Virus record (IMG/VR): IMGVR_UViG_3300037089_000087
Span: 1-59,649 of that record
DNA from: a virus
Length of the DNA: 59,649 nucleotides
Strand: one strand, 5' to 3'
Shown: positions 58,910 to 59,649 of the stretch, one piece after another
Position numbering within the stretch: position 1 is the first letter of the stretch
Layout of the letters: each line of letters begins with the position of its first letter
Made by a program: the position numbers and the translations under genes
The notes under the pieces: generated by a model
The model's input: the letters and a program-made list of their open reading frames with translations, nothing else
The model's database searches: none
What the model was told of the DNA's origin: nothing

Positions 58910-58938
58910 ATATTAAACCCATTTAACTGCCATGTCAA
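58910..58938 (-). promoter_or_regulatory. consensus sigma70 promoter of the HNH gene
   Basis: TTGACA (58933-58938), 17-nt spacer, TAATAT (58910-58915), then CTATCTC and the ATG at 58902. No ribosome site is present, so a leaderless message is predicted. Confidence 0.7.
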
Positions 58939-58947
58939 ATGAAATCG

Positions 58948-59649
58948 TTATGGTAAATCTCTTACCCTCTGGGAGAAGTTAATAACAAATTCGAGTGCGG
59001 TCTGTGGGTTGACAGTCCCCAGTGCGTCATCGAAGGCACACAACTCACCATAATATAACCCCTCAACTGAAGTTTGAGCGATTGTCGGGGTATATGTAAC
59101 CTCTGTTGAAGTTACATTGTTGCACACGGCATCTATTATTGCCGCTGAATCAGGGTCGGTTTTATTTCTTTTAATACAGAGCCATACATACTTACTCGAA
59201 ATATCCCAGCTTGACGGCAGATAGAAATTAAGAGGCTTGGTATCACCAGAGACAAAATCTACCGGAGAACCCTCTGAAATGGAAATATTCTGTACTGATA
59301 TGAATGGGAACATGGTATTCGAGCCTCCAAGTGTTTGAATAGACTGAACAATTTCCTCTACTGGAATGTCCAAAATTACAAAGCTGTTTTGGAAAACGTA
59401 GCATTCGCCAGTTCCTATGTTGACTCCTGATTGCGGGTCGAAGATAGGGTATGAATATTCCCCGTCATTCAGCGTCAACGCCGACATGTCGTAAGCGTAT
59501 CGGCCAGTAATGATAGGGTCTTCTATCATGACTGGATATGAGGCCGGAGAAGCTTCAAAAATCCCACTCGCATTCAAAATCAGGTTGTCAAGAGAACGCC
59601 TGAATTTCAAGATAGGATGAAGTCCTGTTACTGACCAATCGAGAATGAT
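58948..59649 (-). CDS. virion-region protein, 5' end outside the window
   Basis: The frame is open to the right edge; inside it a TTG at 59610 is not a convincing start, so the gene is taken as partial. The visible 233 residues include KFRRSLDNLILNASG, GVNIGTGECYVFQNSFVILD and SSWDISSKYVWLCIKRNKTD, a beta-rich pattern, and end NFSQRVRDLP. It lies upstream of the scaffold gene. No family is recognised; it may be a structural or baseplate-type protein. Its last codons are duplicated behind the HNH gene. Confidence 0.55.
   Translation of the reverse strand: MILDWSVTGLHPILKFRRSLDNLILNASGIFEASPASYPVMIEDPIITGRYAYDMSALTLNDGEYSYPIFDPQSGVNIGTGECYVFQNSFVILDIPVEEIVQSIQTLGGSNTMFPFISVQNISISEGSPVDFVSGDTKPLNFYLPSSWDISSKYVWLCIKRNKTDPDSAAIIDAVCNNVTSTEVTYTPTIAQTSVEGLYYGELCAFDDALGTVNPQTALEFVINFSQRVRDLP
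58955..58980. repeat. direct repeat copy B (26 nt) within the gene end
   Basis: Original copy of the 26-nt block repeated at 58348-58373. It is the last coding segment of the gene at 58948 and is directly followed by its stop and the HNH promoter. Confidence 0.75.

Overview
The window is about 60 kb of a tailed double-stranded DNA bacteriophage (Caudoviricetes). The evidence is a capsid and scaffold block, a head-tail adaptor, a holin/transglycosylase/spanin lysis cassette, RecE/RecT/SSB-type recombination genes, dozens of tightly packed small ORFs with ATGA stop/start overlaps, and many homing endonucleases. The nested inner and outer spanins imply a Gram-negative host. No tape-measure, sheath or tail-tube gene is seen. 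A P22 gp10-like hub, an adaptor and a giant internal-type protein suggest podovirus-like morphology, but this is inferred. Terminase and portal lie outside the window. No tRNA, rRNA, integrase or CRISPR array was seen.

Layout. (1) 1-2421, minus strand: an early module with a small XRE-type regulator, three tiny membrane or basic proteins, a dNMP kinase and a nucleoside deoxyribosyltransferase-like protein. It is followed by the 3' remnant of an IS200/IS605 tnpB with its right end, which lies inside a broken homing endonuclease gene. (2) 2421-2580: a divergent promoter region. (3) 2580-20698, plus strand: a protein carrying only sigma region 4, a pseudoknotted leader RNA, two exported proteins, many small accessory ORFs, a RecE-like nuclease, a radical-SAM protein, an SMC-like ATPase, RecT, SSB, a second structured RNA near 14.6-14.8 kb, and an intein-containing metallophosphoesterase. 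(4) 25360-20630, minus strand: an operon with its own promoter, holding a GNAT-C39 fusion, small membrane proteins and the lysis genes. (5) 59649-25443, minus strand: virion genes, consisting of scaffold, major capsid protein, repeat-rich head proteins, adaptor, hub, a cluster of PKD/NHL surface proteins, two internal-type proteins, a 4013-residue polyvalent protein and a PurD-like ATP-grasp enzyme.

Striking points. The 8-mer TGAGCCGT/ACGGCTCA occurs about 69 times by eye, where about 2 are expected. The major capsid gene is split by two related group I introns around a 24-nt exon, and one intron carries an antisense HNH gene. Five genes have sigma70-like promoters whose -10 box ends only 5-7 nt before the ATG, so their mRNAs should be leaderless or nearly so. 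At least nine homing or mobile elements are present, and two HNH genes are flanked by or end in copies of the neighbouring gene's tail.

How it may work together: the host sigma70 polymerase would read the strong divergent promoters early. The region-4 protein and the small regulator could then adjust transcription while the recombination genes replicate and repair DNA. The right-hand minus-strand operons make the particle and lyse the cell, with hairpins before the holin and around the capsid genes setting relative expression. All functions are inferred from sequence motifs, without database searches.
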